Shown piece after piece: positions 16,643 to 24,343 of a stretch of DNA of 33,803 bases; positions within the stretch are counted from its first letter, which is position 1; each line of letters begins with the position of its first letter. The position numbers were made by a program, and so were the translations under genes. The DNA comes from Treponema sp. UBA1747. GTDB lineage: Bacteria; Spirochaetota; Spirochaetia; Treponematales; Treponemataceae. The stretch spans positions 53,015 through 86,817 of the forward strand of contig DCHR01000041.1 in the NCBI GenBank assembly GCA_002315375.1. Direction: 5' to 3'. The notes under the pieces were generated by a model. The model had not been told where the DNA came from, ran no database searches, and was given only the letters and a program-made list of their open reading frames with translations.

Positions 16643-17848
16643 TTATTTAACGATACTGCTCAAAATTTCAAATGCCTTGTCACAGTCTGCTTCATTGATA
16701 ATAAGCGGCGGAATCATACGGATTGTATGGGCTCCGATTGCAGTAATCAGAAGATGCTTTTCAAGACACTTATGTTTTACGTCAACGCCACTGACTGTAT
16801 CATCAAATTCAACACCAACTAAAAGTCCCTGGTGGCGTACTTCCTTTACGTGTGGAAGAGTTTCAAGTTTTGCAGAGAAATAGTCTCCCATTTTCTTTGC
16901 GTTTGAAGCCAGGTCTCTGTCCAGAAGTTCATTTACTTCTGCAAGAGCTGCAGCACAGCTTACAGGGTGACCGCCAAAGGTTGTTCCGTGGCTTCCGGCC
17001 GAAAATGCTTTTGCAACTTCAGCTGAAGCACAGATTGCACCGATTGGCATACCGCCGCCAAGAGCCTTAGCCATAGAAACGATATCCGGTTTGATTCCGT
17101 AGTTCATGAAGCTCATTACAGAACCTGTTCTACACCAGCCTGTCTGAACTTCGTCGATCAGAAGAAGCATTCCTTTTTCATCACAGAATTTGCGCAGTCC
17201 CTGCATGAATTCCATAGTTGCAGGATGTACACCGCCTTCTCCCTGAACAGGTTCAATCATGATGGCGATGGTGTTTTCAGTACATGCGTTCTTGAAGGCT
17301 TCCAGGTCATTGTACGGAGCGTAAGAGAATCCGTAGGTCATTGGACCAAAGCCAACCTGACATCCGTTTCCAGGCTGACCTGTGGCACTCATGGCACCGA
17401 AGGTTCTTCCGTGGAAGCCCATTTTTGCTGTAACGATGTGATATTTATTCGGACCGTATTTTTCGATTCCGTATTTACGTGCCATTTTGATCATGGCTTC
17501 GTTGGCTTCAGTTCCCGAGTTCTGGTAAAAGATTTTATCCATACCGATTGTTGTACAAACTTTTTCTGCCAGCAGTGCCTGAGGAATTGTGTACGGATAG
17601 TTGAAGGTATGCATTACATCCTGAACCTGGTCGATCACAGCATCTACAACTTTCTGGTTACAGTTTCCTGCGCTGTTTACGGCAATACCTGCATAAAAGT
17701 CCAGATATGGTTCACCTTTTTCGTCGTATACGTACTGGTCTTTTGCAGTTTCTGCAATAAAGTCAAAGCGTTCATAAGTTTCAATCATATATTTTGAAAC
17801 TTTGTCCTTGATGTCCTGTGCTGTTAATCCTGTGTCCTTAAGTTTCAT
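16643..17848 (-). CDS. class III aminotransferase, acetylornithine aminotransferase-like
   Basis: A 401-residue PLP enzyme of the acetylornithine/ornithine/4-aminobutyrate aminotransferase group. It shows YQNSGTEANEAMIKMAR (phosphate-binding loop), FHGRTFGAMSATGQ, LLIDEVQTGWCRTG with the PLP-ring Asp, SMAKALGGGMPIG with the Schiff-base lysine, and GTTFGGHPVSCAAA. Sequence style is closest to ArgD, but no other arginine-synthesis gene is nearby. It sits in an operon with an amino-acid importer and a dehydrogenase, so catabolic use with an ornithine- or GABA-like substrate is equally possible. AGGAGA precedes the ATG. The 107-base gap before it holds a GC-rich repeat. Confidence 0.88.
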   Translation of the reverse strand: MKLKDTGLTAQDIKDKVSKYMIETYERFDFIAETAKDQYVYDEKGEPYLDFYAGIAVNSAGNCNQKVVDAVIDQVQDVMHTFNYPYTIPQALLAEKVCTTIGMDKIFYQNSGTEANEAMIKMARKYGIEKYGPNKYHIVTAKMGFHGRTFGAMSATGQPGNGCQVGFGPMTYGFSYAPYNDLEAFKNACTENTIAIMIEPVQGEGGVHPATMEFMQGLRKFCDEKGMLLLIDEVQTGWCRTGSVMSFMNYGIKPDIVSMAKALGGGMPIGAICASAEVAKAFSAGSHGTTFGGHPVSCAAALAEVNELLDRDLASNAKKMGDYFSAKLETLPHVKEVRHQGLLVGVEFDDTVSGVDVKHKCLEKHLLITAIGAHTIRMIPPLIINEADCDKAFEILSSIVK

Positions 17849-17864
17849 ATTTATCTCCTTTTTT

Positions 17865-17947
17865 CGCCGGGCGTTCCGGCTTTGCCGTCGGGCTTTGCGT
17901 GGTTTCAGTCCTACGGACCGCGTCGCGCCACTTCAATCCCTAACGCA
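17865..17947. repeat. GC-rich palindromic intergenic repeat
   Basis: About 83 bases with far higher G+C than the surroundings and several small dyads (GTCC-GTA-GGAC on the minus strand, CCGGC...GCCGT). It lies between two genes of one operon and encodes nothing. It looks like a REP/BIME-type or small non-autonomous element; no second copy is in this window, so repetitiveness in the genome is inferred. Confidence 0.45.
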
Positions 17948-17955
17948 GTTTTTAG

Positions 17956-18597
17956 CTATTCAATTAACCCCTTAACTTTAAGAAGGTGTTTTACCATTTC
18001 TACACAACCTTCAATTCCTACTTTTTCACTGTTCAGGGTGATGTCGTAGTTTACCGGGTTGGTCCAGTAGTTTCCGCCGGTGTAATATTCGTAATAGTCA
18101 GCGCGGAACTTGTCGGTCTGGGTAATTGTTGCAGCTGCCACTTCTGCAGTTACTCCCATTTTTTCCATGGTGCGTTTAAGACAGAAGGCACGTGGTGCTT
18201 CAACGTAAACACTTACAACATTTGGGTTACCGCGGAGAACGTAGTCTGCACATTTTCCGACGATTACACAGTCCTCTGTTTCTGCCAGATTTTTAATAAT
18301 CTTGCTCTGATATTCAAAAAGCTTGTCGTCGCTTACGAATTTTTCGTTCCGGGCAATATAACTTTTTGCCTTTGGAAGCCCTCTCAAAAAACTTGAAAAG
18401 CCTCCCTTTGTTCTTACTTTTTCATCTACTTCGCGGAAGATTTCTTCATCAAGTCCGCTCATCTGACTGGCAAGAGTCAGGATTCTGTTTTCATAACAGT
18501 GAACCCCCAGATCTTTTGCCAGTTTTGATGCAATTTCTTTTCCCCCAGTTCCGAAACCGCGGGCGAATGTTACTACAAAGTGTCCTTTTTCTGCCAT
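17956..18597 (-). CDS. cytidylate kinase-like family protein
   Basis: A 213-residue P-loop protein of the AAA_26 / cytidylate-kinase-like group. The nucleotide-binding loop is ARGFGTGGKEIASKLA (about residues 11-26). It is followed by CYENRIL, a strand CVIVGKCADYVLR, VSVYVEAP and RADYYEYYTG, all usual for this family. Real substrates are not established for these proteins; they are often found near transporters and metabolic operons. The ribosome site and start GGGGGTAAAAAATG are the same as those of gltB and the permease gene. It lies 12 bases after the ATPase gene. Confidence 0.8.
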   Translation of the reverse strand: MAEKGHFVVTFARGFGTGGKEIASKLAKDLGVHCYENRILTLASQMSGLDEEIFREVDEKVRTKGGFSSFLRGLPKAKSYIARNEKFVSDDKLFEYQSKIIKNLAETEDCVIVGKCADYVLRGNPNVVSVYVEAPRAFCLKRTMEKMGVTAEVAAATITQTDKFRADYYEYYTGGNYWTNPVNYDITLNSEKVGIEGCVEMVKHLLKVKGLIE

Positions 18598-18609
18598 TTT
18601 TTACCCCCT

Positions 18610-19350
18610 TTATCCTGCTAAGTATCTCTTCAGGAATTCCTTTGATCTTGGATTTGTCGGATTTGTAAAGAACTGGGATGGCGGTGCATCTTCTGCAACG
18701 TAGCCCTGATCCATGAAGATTGTTCTCGTACTTACGTCACGGGCAAATCCCATTTCATGAGTTACAATGACCATTGTAAGTCCTGTTTTTGCCAGTTCCT
18801 TCATTGTGTTCAGAACTTCCCCTACCATTTCCGGGTCCAGGGCCGAAGTAGGTTCATCAAAAAGAAGGACCTCCGGATTCATGCACAGGCTTCTTGCAAT
18901 GGCAACGCGCTGCTTCTGACCGCCTGAAAGCTGGGCAGGCTTTGCATTGATGTAAGGAGCCATGCCAACTTCCTTAAGGTGCTTGATTGCCCGCTGGAAA
19001 GCTTCTTCCTTTGAAAGATGCAGAACCTTTCTTGTACAAAGCATGCAGTTTTCAAGAACCGTATAGTTATTGAACAGGTTGAAGGACTGGAAACACATGC
19101 CAACCTTTGAACGGAAAAGGTTTACATCTTTCTGAATGTCACGGACTTCCTTTCCGTGAAACAGAACCTTTCCGCTGGTCTGGCGTTCCAGCTTGTTTAT
19201 ACAGCGGAGAAGTGTTGACTTTCCGCTTCCGGAAGAACCAAGAATACAGATGATTTCTCCCTTTTCAATGTCTATGTCGATTTTTCTGAGTACTTCGTGC
19301 TTTCCGAAGCTCTTGCTCAGATCCTTGATTTCAATAATCTTTTCTGCCAT
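18610..19350 (-). CDS. polar amino acid ABC transporter ATP-binding protein
   Basis: A 246-residue ATPase of the GlnQ/HisP type. Walker A is LGSSGSGKSTLLRCIN, the signature LSGGQKQRVAIARSL, Walker B VLLFDEPTSALDPE, and the switch VTHEMGFARDV, all near-identical to the family consensus. An upstream in-frame extension to 19503 exists but overlaps the permease gene. The ATG at 19350 has a perfect AGGAGG six bases before it and the protein then begins MAEKIIEIKDLSKSFG, as expected. It is 13 bases after the permease gene and powers import with it. Confidence 0.95.
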   Translation of the reverse strand: MAEKIIEIKDLSKSFGKHEVLRKIDIDIEKGEIICILGSSGSGKSTLLRCINKLERQTSGKVLFHGKEVRDIQKDVNLFRSKVGMCFQSFNLFNNYTVLENCMLCTRKVLHLSKEEAFQRAIKHLKEVGMAPYINAKPAQLSGGQKQRVAIARSLCMNPEVLLFDEPTSALDPEMVGEVLNTMKELAKTGLTMVIVTHEMGFARDVSTRTIFMDQGYVAEDAPPSQFFTNPTNPRSKEFLKRYLAG

Positions 19351-19363
19351 ATACTGCCTCCTG

Positions 19364-20125
19364 TTATTCGTTGTCGTTGAGATATTCAACGGCAAGAACG
19401 TAATCTGCTTTGTCTTCCAGTTTCTTTTCCATGAAGTTGAAAAGCTTGTTGAACACAAAACACAGAACAAAATAGATTGCAGCAATAACAAGGTATGCTT
19501 CAAAGTATTTATAATAGTTTCCGCCTACAGTCTTTGCTGCCATGAACAGTTCCTTTACGGCAATAACGTTCAAAACGGAAGTCATTTTCAGGTTTGTAAG
19601 AAATGTGTTAGCCATTTCAGGAATGATATTTTTGAAGGCCTGAGGAAGGACAACAAAAAGCATTGTTTTAATGGGGCTCATTCCCATAGCCCAGGCACCT
19701 TCTCTCTGTCCTTTATCGATGGAACCGATACCACCGCGGACTGTTTCTGCCATGTAAGCACCTGTGTTCAATACAGTAACCAGAATACCTGCAAAAACCG
19801 GAGTCATATGTGCACCAAGAGTAGTCTGGCGGAGACCGTAATAAACGATCATGGCCTGTACAATCATTGGTGTGTCACGGAAAACTTCAACATAAACTGT
19901 TGAAATAATTTTCAGAATGCGCATGAGCACTTTTTTTACCGGGTTGTCATGCTGGCTGATTTTTGAATCCTGAATTACCCCGATAAGGAACCCGAGAACA
20001 AAACCAAGAATTGTACCCAGTACTGCGATGTAAAGAGTAATCCAGGTTCCTTCAATGAACATGCCGGAATATTTCTTTGCCAGGAAGTAAACCCAGCCGA
20101 ATGTATTTGTTGGATTAGTTTCCAT
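19364..20125 (-). CDS. polar amino acid ABC transporter permease
   Basis: A 253-residue inner-membrane subunit of the HisM/GlnP type with about five hydrophobic segments. The EAA loop that docks on the ATPase is EGAWAMGMSPIKTMLFVVLP (about residues 140-159). VEVFRDTPMIVQAMIVYYG is the other diagnostic segment. Ribosome site and start are GGGGGTAAAAAATG. It lies between binding-protein and ATPase genes; only one permease gene is present, so it probably acts as a homodimer. Confidence 0.95.
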   Translation of the reverse strand: METNPTNTFGWVYFLAKKYSGMFIEGTWITLYIAVLGTILGFVLGFLIGVIQDSKISQHDNPVKKVLMRILKIISTVYVEVFRDTPMIVQAMIVYYGLRQTTLGAHMTPVFAGILVTVLNTGAYMAETVRGGIGSIDKGQREGAWAMGMSPIKTMLFVVLPQAFKNIIPEMANTFLTNLKMTSVLNVIAVKELFMAAKTVGGNYYKYFEAYLVIAAIYFVLCFVFNKLFNFMEKKLEDKADYVLAVEYLNDNE

Positions 20126-20143
20126 TTTTTACCCCCATAAATA

Positions 20144-20169
20144 GCAGGTGAGCAGTTATACTCACCTGC
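20144..20169 (-). other. intercistronic stem-loop after the binding-protein gene
   Basis: GCAGGTGAG / CTCACCTGC, a perfect nine-base-pair stem with an eight-base loop, lies between binding-protein and permease genes. No U run follows, so it is not a full terminator. Such hairpins protect the upstream mRNA end and keep binding protein more abundant than permease. Confidence 0.65.
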
Positions 20170-20184
20170 CTGTCAATTTCTTCT

Positions 20185-21063
20185 TTAGTTGGCTGCAGGC
20201 TGCTGTGAAATTGCCTTTTCCATCAGGGCATCCATTTTTGCCTTGTCGTTCCAGCCAAGTTCATCCATTGCTTTCTGCAGTTTGTCACGGAGGGCTGTGT
20301 CTGTTTTACGGGTTGCAATACAAACATTTACCATTGGACCGTCACCTACAAAAGCATCTGCTTTGTCCAGCTGGATGATTTTCAGGCCTTTGTTTGTCAT
20401 AAGGGCACTCTGTGCTGTTGGAAGGTCAACGATTGCAACATCTGCAACATCGTTTGAAACCGCCATGAAACATTCCGATGTTGTTTCAAAGTTTCCTGAT
20501 TTTACAGCACCTTCAATCTGATCCAGGAGTGGAATCCATCCTGTACCAAGCTGAGTTGTAAGGCGAACGCCTGTTCCGGCCATGTCACTGAGTCCTTTAA
20601 CATCTGCGTAAGGACCGTCTGCTTTTACAACGATACAGTTGTCGCGGTAGTAGTAAGGAGTTGTGAAGGAATATGCCAGTTCACGTTCTGCTGTTTTACC
20701 CATACCTGCGATGATACAGTCGTAATCACCTACATCCATACTGATACCGATTGAAGACCATTCACTTTTGTGAACTTCCAGATCCATTCCAAGTTTGTCT
20801 GCAAGCATTTTTGCAACTGCAACGTCATATCCGTATGCATAGTATTTTTCTTTGAAAATTGGCACGGCTTCTGTTCCGTCAGGAGTTGTTTTTGAATCCT
20901 GAGTCCAGTTGAATGGAGCATAAGCACATTCCATTCCGACTTTCAGAACCGGTTTAGAAGATGCTGCCTTTTTTTCGTTACCGCAACTTGTCAGAGTCAC
21001 TGCTGTTGCCAGCATCAGAGCCATTGTCATTGCTTCTGCAATTCTTGTTGTTGTTCTTTTCAT
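20185..21063 (-). CDS. amino acid ABC transporter substrate-binding lipoprotein
   Basis: A 292-residue family-3 solute-binding protein. The N terminus has a signal peptide ending in the lipobox LTSC (Cys27), so it is probably lipid-anchored in the envelope. The mature protein has VGMECAYAPFNW, GYDVAVAKMLADKLGMDLE and DYDCIIAGMGKTAERELAYSFTTPYY, which form the ligand cleft of polar amino-acid binders. The specificity (glutamine, lysine/arginine, cystine or other) cannot be read off. The ribosome site is GAGG. Its leader contains a weak promoter, a strong dyad over the -35 region and a single hexaloop/terminator unit, so transcription of the six-gene operon seems to be controlled twice. Confidence 0.93.
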   Translation of the reverse strand: MKRTTTRIAEAMTMALMLATAVTLTSCGNEKKAASSKPVLKVGMECAYAPFNWTQDSKTTPDGTEAVPIFKEKYYAYGYDVAVAKMLADKLGMDLEVHKSEWSSIGISMDVGDYDCIIAGMGKTAERELAYSFTTPYYYRDNCIVVKADGPYADVKGLSDMAGTGVRLTTQLGTGWIPLLDQIEGAVKSGNFETTSECFMAVSNDVADVAIVDLPTAQSALMTNKGLKIIQLDKADAFVGDGPMVNVCIATRKTDTALRDKLQKAMDELGWNDKAKMDALMEKAISQQPAAN

Positions 21064-21096
21064 TTTCGCACCTCGCTAAAAATTATTGTTTTCCTC

Positions 21097-21139
21097 AAAA
21101 AAAAAGACGCCTTGGGCTGAGCCAAAGCGTCTTTGCTTT
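21097..21139 (-). promoter_or_regulatory. importer operon leader: hexaloop antiterminator and terminator
   Basis: AAAGC-AAAGAC-GCTTT (21139-21124) is a five-base-pair stem with the same hexaloop as gltB unit 1. It overlaps the terminator GACGCTTTGG / CCAAGGCGTC (21131-21106), followed by nine U residues (21105-21097). Only one unit is present here. The terminator lies about 30 bases before the start codon of the operon's first gene, where a plain terminator would make no sense unless it is regulated. Confidence 0.75.
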
Positions 21140-21149
21140 TGATGTTTTT

Positions 21150-21178
21150 ACTGTAACGAAGGGCGATTACTGTTTCAT
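21150..21178 (-). promoter_or_regulatory. putative promoter of the amino-acid importer operon
   Basis: ATGAAA (21178-21173), 17-base spacer, TACAGT (21155-21150) on the minus strand, each four of six matches to consensus. The position, ten bases before the hexaloop stem, fits the arrangement in gltB and asnB. The weak match may mean that an activator is needed. Confidence 0.5.
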
Positions 21179-21199
21179 TGTGCATTTTGCACAATGAAA
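21173..21199. promoter_or_regulatory. 12-base-pair inverted repeat over the -35 box (candidate operator)
   Basis: TTTCATTGTGCA and TGCACAATGAAA are perfect inverted arms with a three-base spacer. The arm nearest the importer gene coincides with its putative -35 box. A dimeric regulator is expected; the PucR-family protein encoded ten bases away is the obvious candidate, but this is inference. Confidence 0.7.
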
Positions 21200-21208
21200 A
21201 TAAACATT

Positions 21209-22405
21209 TTAACCAAACATCATTCTTTTTACGTAAATACAGTTAATCAGATCCAGAAATTCGGTGTAATCATCCAGGGGGAAATCTATGAGTTCTTCAA
21301 TTTTCTTCAGTCTGTACTGAAGGGAATTTCTGTGGATGAACATGTCGTCTGCCGTTGCCGAAACAGAAAACCCGTTCAGATAATAAGCCCAGCAGGTTTC
21401 CACCAGGTCAGTTCCGTTGGCGTGGTCATATTCTTCAAGAGGACGGAGTTTTTCAGAACAGTATTCGAATATTTCGCCCTGGTTTCCGCTGTTGAACATG
21501 AATTTGTAGAGGCCCAGTACACTGGCACTGATTACCTTTTTGTTTCTTGAGTGAGGAAGAAAATCTTTTTTTGGTATAAGGTTTTTTGCCTGGGTATAAC
21601 TTTTTGCAAAATCAGCCGGATTGGAACTTGCAGGCCCCAGAATACAGGTACTTTTGAAATAGCCTTTGAACCGTGGAAGGGAATCCAGTTTCTGCAGAAC
21701 TTTTTCTATTTCTTTTTCTGCAGACTTGTCTGACTTTTCTTCAAAAAGCAGAACAAATTTATTCAGGAATTTCATGAAAACCGGGCGGCATTCCATGTGT
21801 TCCACTTCCCGATTCATGCAGTTTGCATAATATTCGTAGTTGTGTTCATCCGTTTCCAAATTCACACCGTAGGTTCGGTCAACAACGATTATACCAACTC
21901 TGTAAGGACGGGTAAAATCCAGGCCGAACTGGGTTGAAATCTTTTCAATGTATCTCTGGTTGATGTCGTATCCGAAAAGAAGGTTGTAAAGATAATCCCC
22001 TGATTTTCTGATTTTTATTTCATCAGCTGTAAGGAGTTTTCCAATGCTCTGGTCAATATCGACAAAGCTGGCACCTTCCCAGCGGACATAGAAAAGAGGA
22101 AGGTTCACTTCATTGGCCCAGACAATGAGTTCCAGAGGCAAATCTTCCTTGTCTTCCATTACAGAAATACCAAGTCCGCTTATACCAAGTTCATAAAGTT
22201 CATGAGAAGTACGAACCAGTTCTGCCATATCAAAACGGACAAAATCCACAACAATAAGTGCAAAATTTCCGCGGCTCATATGGTCCGCATAGGGACGGGT
22301 CTGGCAGAGGTAGGTCCAGGAAATTACATTATCCAGGCCCTCTTCCCCTGCAATCAGACTGACACCGTCCAGATTCAGCTTGAGAATATCTTTACAGGTA
22401 ATCAT
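21209..22405 (-). CDS. PucR-family transcriptional regulator
   Basis: A 398-residue protein. Residues about 1-125 match the N-terminal PucR-type sensory domain (opening ITCKDILKLNLDGVSLIAGEEGLDN, with FALIVVDF and WANEVNLPLFYV). The C terminus (about 330-398) has the PucR/CdaR-type helix-turn-helix, with FSVSATADDMFIHRNSLQYRLKKIEELI. Family members regulate purine, amino-acid or sugar-acid catabolism, often as activators. It starts three bases after the asnB stop, so it is translationally coupled to asnB and shares its attenuated leader. A strong dyad lies just beyond its end, in front of the importer operon, its likely target. Confidence 0.88.
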   Translation of the reverse strand: MITCKDILKLNLDGVSLIAGEEGLDNVISWTYLCQTRPYADHMSRGNFALIVVDFVRFDMAELVRTSHELYELGISGLGISVMEDKEDLPLELIVWANEVNLPLFYVRWEGASFVDIDQSIGKLLTADEIKIRKSGDYLYNLLFGYDINQRYIEKISTQFGLDFTRPYRVGIIVVDRTYGVNLETDEHNYEYYANCMNREVEHMECRPVFMKFLNKFVLLFEEKSDKSAEKEIEKVLQKLDSLPRFKGYFKSTCILGPASSNPADFAKSYTQAKNLIPKKDFLPHSRNKKVISASVLGLYKFMFNSGNQGEIFEYCSEKLRPLEEYDHANGTDLVETCWAYYLNGFSVSATADDMFIHRNSLQYRLKKIEELIDFPLDDYTEFLDLINCIYVKRMMFG

Positions 22406-22408
22406 TAC

Positions 22409-24148
22409 TTAGTAAGCCGAATCATGTACTCCGGAAATTGCACGACCTGATGGCTCATCCATCTTCTTCCAGGCTTCATCCCATTCCAGGGCTTTGGCTG
22501 TGGAACAGGCAACGCCGGCTTCGTGAGGAACACAGAGGGCGGCACTGTCACTTGGGAACAGGCGTGAGTAGATTTCGCGGTAGAAGTATTCTTCCTTTGT
22601 TTTCGGTGTGTTTACAGGGAAGCGTCTTTCTCTCTGGGCGAACTCTGCATCGCTTACTTTCTGGTTTGTCATTTCCTTAAGGGTATCAATCCAGCTGTAG
22701 CCTACACCGTCTGAGAACTGTTCCTTCTGGCGCCAGCAGACATCAGGAGGAAGGATGTCTTCAAAGGCTTTGCGAACAATCCATTTTTCAATGCGCTGTT
22801 TTCCGTCCGGAAGCTTGATGCTCATTTTATCCAGAGGGTTCAGTCCCATGGCGATGTCGATGAATTCCTTATGAAGGAAAGGAACACGGCCTTCAATACC
22901 CCAGGCCATAAGGGATTTGTTTGCACGGTTACAGTCGTAAAGATGGAGTTTTTCCATTTTGCGTACCAGTTCTTCGTGGAATTCCTGGGCGTTTGGTGCC
23001 TTGTGGAAGTAAAGGTATCCGCCGAAAAGCTCGTCACTTCCCTCGCCCGACAGTACCATTTTGATTCCCATGGCTTTTATGGCTCGAGCCAGAAGATACA
23101 TTGGTGTTGAAGCACGGACTGTTGTAATGTCATAGGTTTCGATGTGGTAAATTACATCTTCCAGAGCGTCCAGGGCTTCCTGAATTGTAAAGTGAATTTC
23201 ATGGTGAACTGTTCCGATGTATTCTGCGGCTTTACGGGCGGCAGTCAGGTCAGGAGAACCTTCAAGACCTACTGCAAAACTGTGGAGCTGAGGCCACCAG
23301 GCGTCTTTAAGGGAACCTGTTTCAACACGTTTTTTGGCAAATTTCTGAGTAATGGCCGCAATTACTGTTGAGTCTAAGCCCCCGGAAAGAAGTACACCGT
23401 AAGGAACGTCGGACATAAGCTGTGCTTTTACGGCTTCTTCAAGTCCGTTACGTACTTTTGCAATTACAGAAGAATCGATAATTTCACCTTTGTCGTCTGT
23501 AGCACAAGGTGCATCCTTTACTGCATCATAACGTTCCCAGTCACGTTTATACCATTTAGTTGGCTTGTCATCCTGTGAATAATAGTAGCAGCCGTTAGGG
23601 AATTCTTCGATTGTTGTACAGTAGCCTTCCAAAGCTTTAAGTTCAGAAGCAACATAGTAGCGCCCTTCCTTGTCCCAGCCCTGATAAAGTGGGACTACAC
23701 CGATTTCATCACGACCTACAAGGTAAACATCTTTTTCCGAGTCGTACAGGGCAAAAGCAAAGATGCCCGAAAGATCTTCCAGAAAGTCTTTTCCCTTTTC
23801 TTTGTATAAAGGCAGAAGAACTTCACAGTCACTCTGGGTTTTGAACTGATATTTTCCTGCATATTTGGCACGGATTTCTTTATGGTTGTAAATTTCACCG
23901 TTTACGGCAAGAATTACTTTCCCATCATCTGAAACCAGAGGCTGTTTTCCCGAAAAAGGGTCAACAATAGCCAGACGTTCATGAGAAAGGATTGCATTAT
24001 CCCCTGTATAAACACCGCTCCAGTCCGGTCCGCGATGACGTATCTTTTTAGACATTTCAAGGACCTGCTGACGAATTTCTTCTTTTATTCCGTCACTCAC
24101 AAATCCTGATCCAGTACTTAAATCAAAAGCTCCTACAAATCCACACAT
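22409..24148 (-). CDS. asnB: asparagine synthetase B (glutamine hydrolysing)
   Basis: Makes asparagine from aspartate, ATP and glutamine. Length is 579 residues. The N-terminal class II glutaminase domain begins MCGFVGAF with Cys2 as nucleophile and has RHRGPDWSG and NGEIYNHKEIR. The synthetase domain has the PP-loop GVLLSGGLDSTVIAA (about residue 255), VLSGEGSDELFGGYLYF and the C-terminal GIEGRVPFLHKEF. The ribosome site is CAGGGGG. It is followed by the PucR-type gene. Its leader carries a strong promoter and two tandem hexaloop/terminator units very similar to those of gltB. Confidence 0.97.
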   Translation of the reverse strand: MCGFVGAFDLSTGSGFVSDGIKEEIRQQVLEMSKKIRHRGPDWSGVYTGDNAILSHERLAIVDPFSGKQPLVSDDGKVILAVNGEIYNHKEIRAKYAGKYQFKTQSDCEVLLPLYKEKGKDFLEDLSGIFAFALYDSEKDVYLVGRDEIGVVPLYQGWDKEGRYYVASELKALEGYCTTIEEFPNGCYYYSQDDKPTKWYKRDWERYDAVKDAPCATDDKGEIIDSSVIAKVRNGLEEAVKAQLMSDVPYGVLLSGGLDSTVIAAITQKFAKKRVETGSLKDAWWPQLHSFAVGLEGSPDLTAARKAAEYIGTVHHEIHFTIQEALDALEDVIYHIETYDITTVRASTPMYLLARAIKAMGIKMVLSGEGSDELFGGYLYFHKAPNAQEFHEELVRKMEKLHLYDCNRANKSLMAWGIEGRVPFLHKEFIDIAMGLNPLDKMSIKLPDGKQRIEKWIVRKAFEDILPPDVCWRQKEQFSDGVGYSWIDTLKEMTNQKVSDAEFAQRERRFPVNTPKTKEEYFYREIYSRLFPSDSAALCVPHEAGVACSTAKALEWDEAWKKMDEPSGRAISGVHDSAY

Positions 24149-24175
24149 ATTAACCCCCTGTGTTTGACTTATGCT

Positions 24176-24255
24176 AAAAAAAAGGCGACAGAGATTTCAT
24201 CACGGGACACTTTCCCCCAAGGGAAATTAATCACCATGACGACACCTTTGTCGCC
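24176..24255 (-). promoter_or_regulatory. asnB leader unit 2: hexaloop antiterminator and terminator
   Basis: GGCGAC-AAAGGT-GTCGTC (24255-24238) is a six-base-pair stem (one G-U) with hexaloop A1...G4. Alternatively GGCGACA (24255-24249) pairs with TGTCGCC (24190-24184), with AGGT/ATCT-side pairing inside, followed by eight U residues (24183-24176). TTTCCC-TTGG-GGGAAA forms the inner hairpin of the terminator. It parallels gltB unit 2 in position and in the GGCGAC stem. Confidence 0.75.
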
Positions 24256-24272
24256 TGAAAACGGTTTTAAAC

Positions 24273-24335
24273 AAAAAAAAGCACCTGACTTAAAGAGACG
24301 AATCCCGTCTGCCTTAAATCAAGCGCCTTTGCTTG
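24273..24335 (-). promoter_or_regulatory. asnB leader unit 1: hexaloop antiterminator and terminator
   Basis: CAAGC-AAAGGC-GCTTG (24335-24320) is a five-base-pair stem with hexaloop A1...G4, at the predicted mRNA start. Its 3' half is reused in the terminator GCGCTTGATTTAA / TTAAGTCAGGTGC (24326-24281), followed by eight U residues (24280-24273). The inner helix AGACG/CGTCT replaces AGACA/TGTCT of gltB. The element is clearly related to gltB unit 1. Confidence 0.8.
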
Positions 24336-24343
24336 TTTAATTC

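Noticed and set aside
17865..17947. CRISPR repeat or tRNA-like structure
   Set aside because: Only one copy, no spacers, no cloverleaf.
19351..19503. N-terminal extension of the importer ATPase
   Set aside because: It overlaps the permease gene; the ATG at 19350 has a perfect AGGAGG and gives the expected family N terminus.
21173..21199. The 12-base inverted repeat as the missing upstream hexaloop of the importer leader
   Set aside because: Its loop would have three to five bases, not six with A1 and G4, and it overlaps the -35 box, so it is probably not transcribed from this promoter.
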